The notes under the pieces: generated by a model | The model's input: only the letters and a program-made list of their open reading frames with translations | The model's database searches: none | What the model was told of the DNA's origin: nothing | Program-made: the position numbers and the translations under genes | DNA from: Phycisphaerae bacterium | GTDB taxonomy: Bacteria > Planctomycetota > Phycisphaerae > SM23-33 | DNA: 64,000 bases | Direction: 5' to 3' | Assembly (NCBI GenBank): GCA_030745875.1 | Contig: JASLNT010000039.1 | Location: forward strand, 1-64,000 | Shown here: positions 62,463 to 64,000 of the stretch, piece after piece | Numbering within the stretch: the stretch's first letter is position 1 | Layout: the number at the start of each line of letters is the position of its first letter

Positions 62463-64000
62463 ATGCGTTCGAACCTTTGTCTTGTGAGGCTGGCGGGGCT
62501 GTTGCTGTCGACCGTTCTGGTTGACTGCTGTATTCCATCCGTCGCCCGGGCGGAAGATTCGCCGCCCGGCAGGCATGTTCTCCTCTTGAATTCCTATCAC
62601 CAGGGATACATCTGGTCGGACAATCTTGTTGGAGGCATACGATCCGCGTTTGATGAATCGGACATGGATGTCGAGTTGAACATCGAGTACATGGACACCA
62701 AATACCATTCTCTGGACGAGGTCATCCCGAATCTCTTGAAACTGTTCCAGTCGAAATGGGTCGGTCACAAGTTCGACGTTCTTATCTGTTCGGACAACCA
62801 CGCTCTGGATTTCCTTCTGAAGGTCCGCGGTGACCTTTTTCCGGATGTTCCGGTCGTGTTTTGCGGCGTCAACAATTACGACGATTCACTCATAGAGGGG
62901 CACGATCCGATAACCGGCGTGGCTGAAGATCTCAGCCAGAAAGAAACGATCGAGTTGATGCTCAGGCTCCATCCGAAGACCAGGAACATAGCTGTCGTCA
63001 GCGACAACACGACCACCGGTCTGGCCAACATGGCCCGTCTGCGGAAAGTCATGGGCGATTTTAAATCGGTGAAGTTCATCGAACTGGAAAACCTGACCAC
63101 TCCGAAGCTCCTGGACGGACTGCGATCCCTGCCAGCCGATACGCTGATCTTCCACAACGCCTTCTACCGTGACTCTCTGGGCAACGAGTACACTGTCGAG
63201 GAAATAACTTCGCTGATTGCGCGGAACTGCGACCTTCCGATCTACTCTACGTGGGATTTCGTTGTCAACAGGAACGTTGTCGGGGGCGTCGTCATCAGCG
63301 GGCGATCACAGGGGCGTCATGCGGCGAATATGGCGCTTCGGATAATGGGGGGGGAATCGGCGGCCGATATCCCGGTGCTGCGAACCAGCCCCAACGTTCC
63401 GATGTTCAGCTACAATCAGTTGGAGCGGCTTGGGATAGGCGAATCCGACCTGCCCGAAGGGAGCATCATCAAGAATCGCCCGTTTTCTTTCTATGAAACG
63501 TACCGCACGCTGATCTGGTCGGTCGTGGGCGTTTTCGCGATGATGCTTCTGGGGATTATCGTCCTGGTGGCGAACATCATTAAGCGGAAGCGCGCCGAGG
63601 TCGCGCTGGTTGCTTCGGAAGCGAGATTCCGCGCGCTGGTCGAACAGGCCGGTGATGCGATATATCTGCATGATTATGACGGGCGGTTGGTGGATGTCAA
63701 CAAGGAGGCCTGCAGATCGCTGGGATATACGCGGGCTGAACTGCTGACCATGTCGGTCTCGGACGTTGACCTGGACTTCACGCTTGAAGACGACGGGCGA
63801 CTGTGGCGCGACCTGAGCGAGAAGGGGCCCGTTGTTGTCGAGAGAATCCTGACACGAAAAGACCGGAGCACCTTTCCCGTAGATTTGTGTTTGGGGTCCA
63901 TAGAACTGGGCGACAAGACGCTCATCCTCACAATGGCTCGAGACATTACCGACCGCAAACAGGCCGAGGAGGAACGCCAAACCCTTCAATCCCAGATACA
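62463..64000 (+). CDS. Sensor kinase with periplasmic substrate-binding head and PAS domain (cut by window end)
   Basis: The reading frame from ATG 62463 stays open to the window end, so the ORF track omitted it. The signal peptide ends near SVARA. Residues about 38-340 resemble the ABC_sub_bind-type periplasmic domain (HVLLLNSYHQGYIWSDNLVGG, DVLICSDNHALDFL, VVFCGVNNYDD, DLPIYSTWDF, VVGGVVISG). A membrane helix follows (SVVGVFAMMLLGIIVLVANII), then a PAS domain (FRALVEQAGDAIYLHDYDGR) ending DITDRKQAEEERQ, where a coiled coil into a histidine kinase core is expected. It probably senses a small solute; the kinase part is outside the window. Confidence 0.85.
   Translation, partial: MRSNLCLVRLAGLLLSTVLVDCCIPSVARAEDSPPGRHVLLLNSYHQGYIWSDNLVGGIRSAFDESDMDVELNIEYMDTKYHSLDEVIPNLLKLFQSKWVGHKFDVLICSDNHALDFLLKVRGDLFPDVPVVFCGVNNYDDSLIEGHDPITGVAEDLSQKETIELMLRLHPKTRNIAVVSDNTTTGLANMARLRKVMGDFKSVKFIELENLTTPKLLDGLRSLPADTLIFHNAFYRDSLGNEYTVEEITSLIARNCDLPIYSTWDFVVNRNVVGGVVISGRSQGRHAANMALRIMGGESAADIPVLRTSPNVPMFSYNQLERLGIGESDLPEGSIIKNRPFSFYETYRTLIWSVVGVFAMMLLGIIVLVANIIKRKRAEVALVASEARFRALVEQAGDAIYLHDYDGRLVDVNKEACRSLGYTRAELLTMSVSDVDLDFTLEDDGRLWRDLSEKGPVVVERILTRKDRSTFPVDLCLGSIELGDKTLILTMARDITDRKQAEEERQTLQSQI

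Overview
The window looks like a chromosomal segment of a Planctomycetota bacterium, most likely of the Phycisphaerae type. The base for this is the mixture of Tat-exported formylglycine sulfatases, Tat-exported Gfo/Idh/MocA oxidoreductases, a PEP-CTERM/dockerin surface protein, a serine/threonine kinase fused to a DUF1080 (3-keto-disaccharide hydrolase) domain, a planctomycete-style ECF sigma factor and many large hybrid sensor kinases. The lineage is inferred from gene content; no rRNA or tRNA gene was found to test it.

Layout. 1-116: C-terminal scrap of a probable transposase. 228-4623: operon of three sulfatases. 4601-8608 (minus): zinc-ribbon/HPPD-like protein, DUF1593 hydrolase and GH29 alpha-L-fucosidase. 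8762-12650: PEP-CTERM/dockerin protein, Gfo/Idh/MocA oxidoreductase and a fourth sulfatase. This first 12.6 kb reads as a locus for degrading sulfated, fucose-containing polysaccharide. The matching radical-SAM sulfatase maturase lies at 33.4 kb, beside a sugar isomerase and a further oxidoreductase.

12.8-21.3 kb: a degenerate pseudopilin, a membrane protein, bacteriohemerythrin, a glyoxalase-fold protein, an overlapping pair of lipoproteins (caspase-like protease plus CsgG-like/DUF4384 protein) and a hybrid histidine kinase. 22.1-30.0 kb: ECF sigma factor, an unknown protein, four glycosyltransferases in a row, then a convergent Ser/Thr kinase with a zinc-finger head and a DUF1080 tail. This looks like a self-contained surface-glycan locus. 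30.4-31.5 kb: HTH protein and a 428-bp element bounded by long inverted repeats whose outer hairpins show compensatory changes.

31.5-47.4 kb: MFS transporter, small lipoprotein, sulfatase maturase, PPC-domain protein, sugar isomerase, oxidoreductase, zinc-ribbon membrane protein, a secreted CHAP/NlpC-like protein, class II fructose-bisphosphate aldolase, a double alpha/beta hydrolase, a DUF2314 protein, a Tat-exported isomerase-fold protein, a membrane protein and another Tat oxidoreductase. 47.6-54.3 kb: a TetR/CerR regulator with its operator, followed by a complete RND efflux operon. 54.4-60.8 kb (minus): one giant 2124-residue secreted protein. 60.9-64 kb: a small ORF behind an orphan terminator, a Yellow/major-royal-jelly-type beta-propeller lipoprotein, and the start of a sensor kinase that runs off the window and is missing from the ORF track.

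The observations I rate highest are the covarying inverted-repeat element (30979-31406), the caspase/CsgG-DUF4384 lipoprotein pair, the giant secreted protein, the sigma factor/glycosyltransferase/kinase locus, and the terminator directly in front of the small ORF at 61008.
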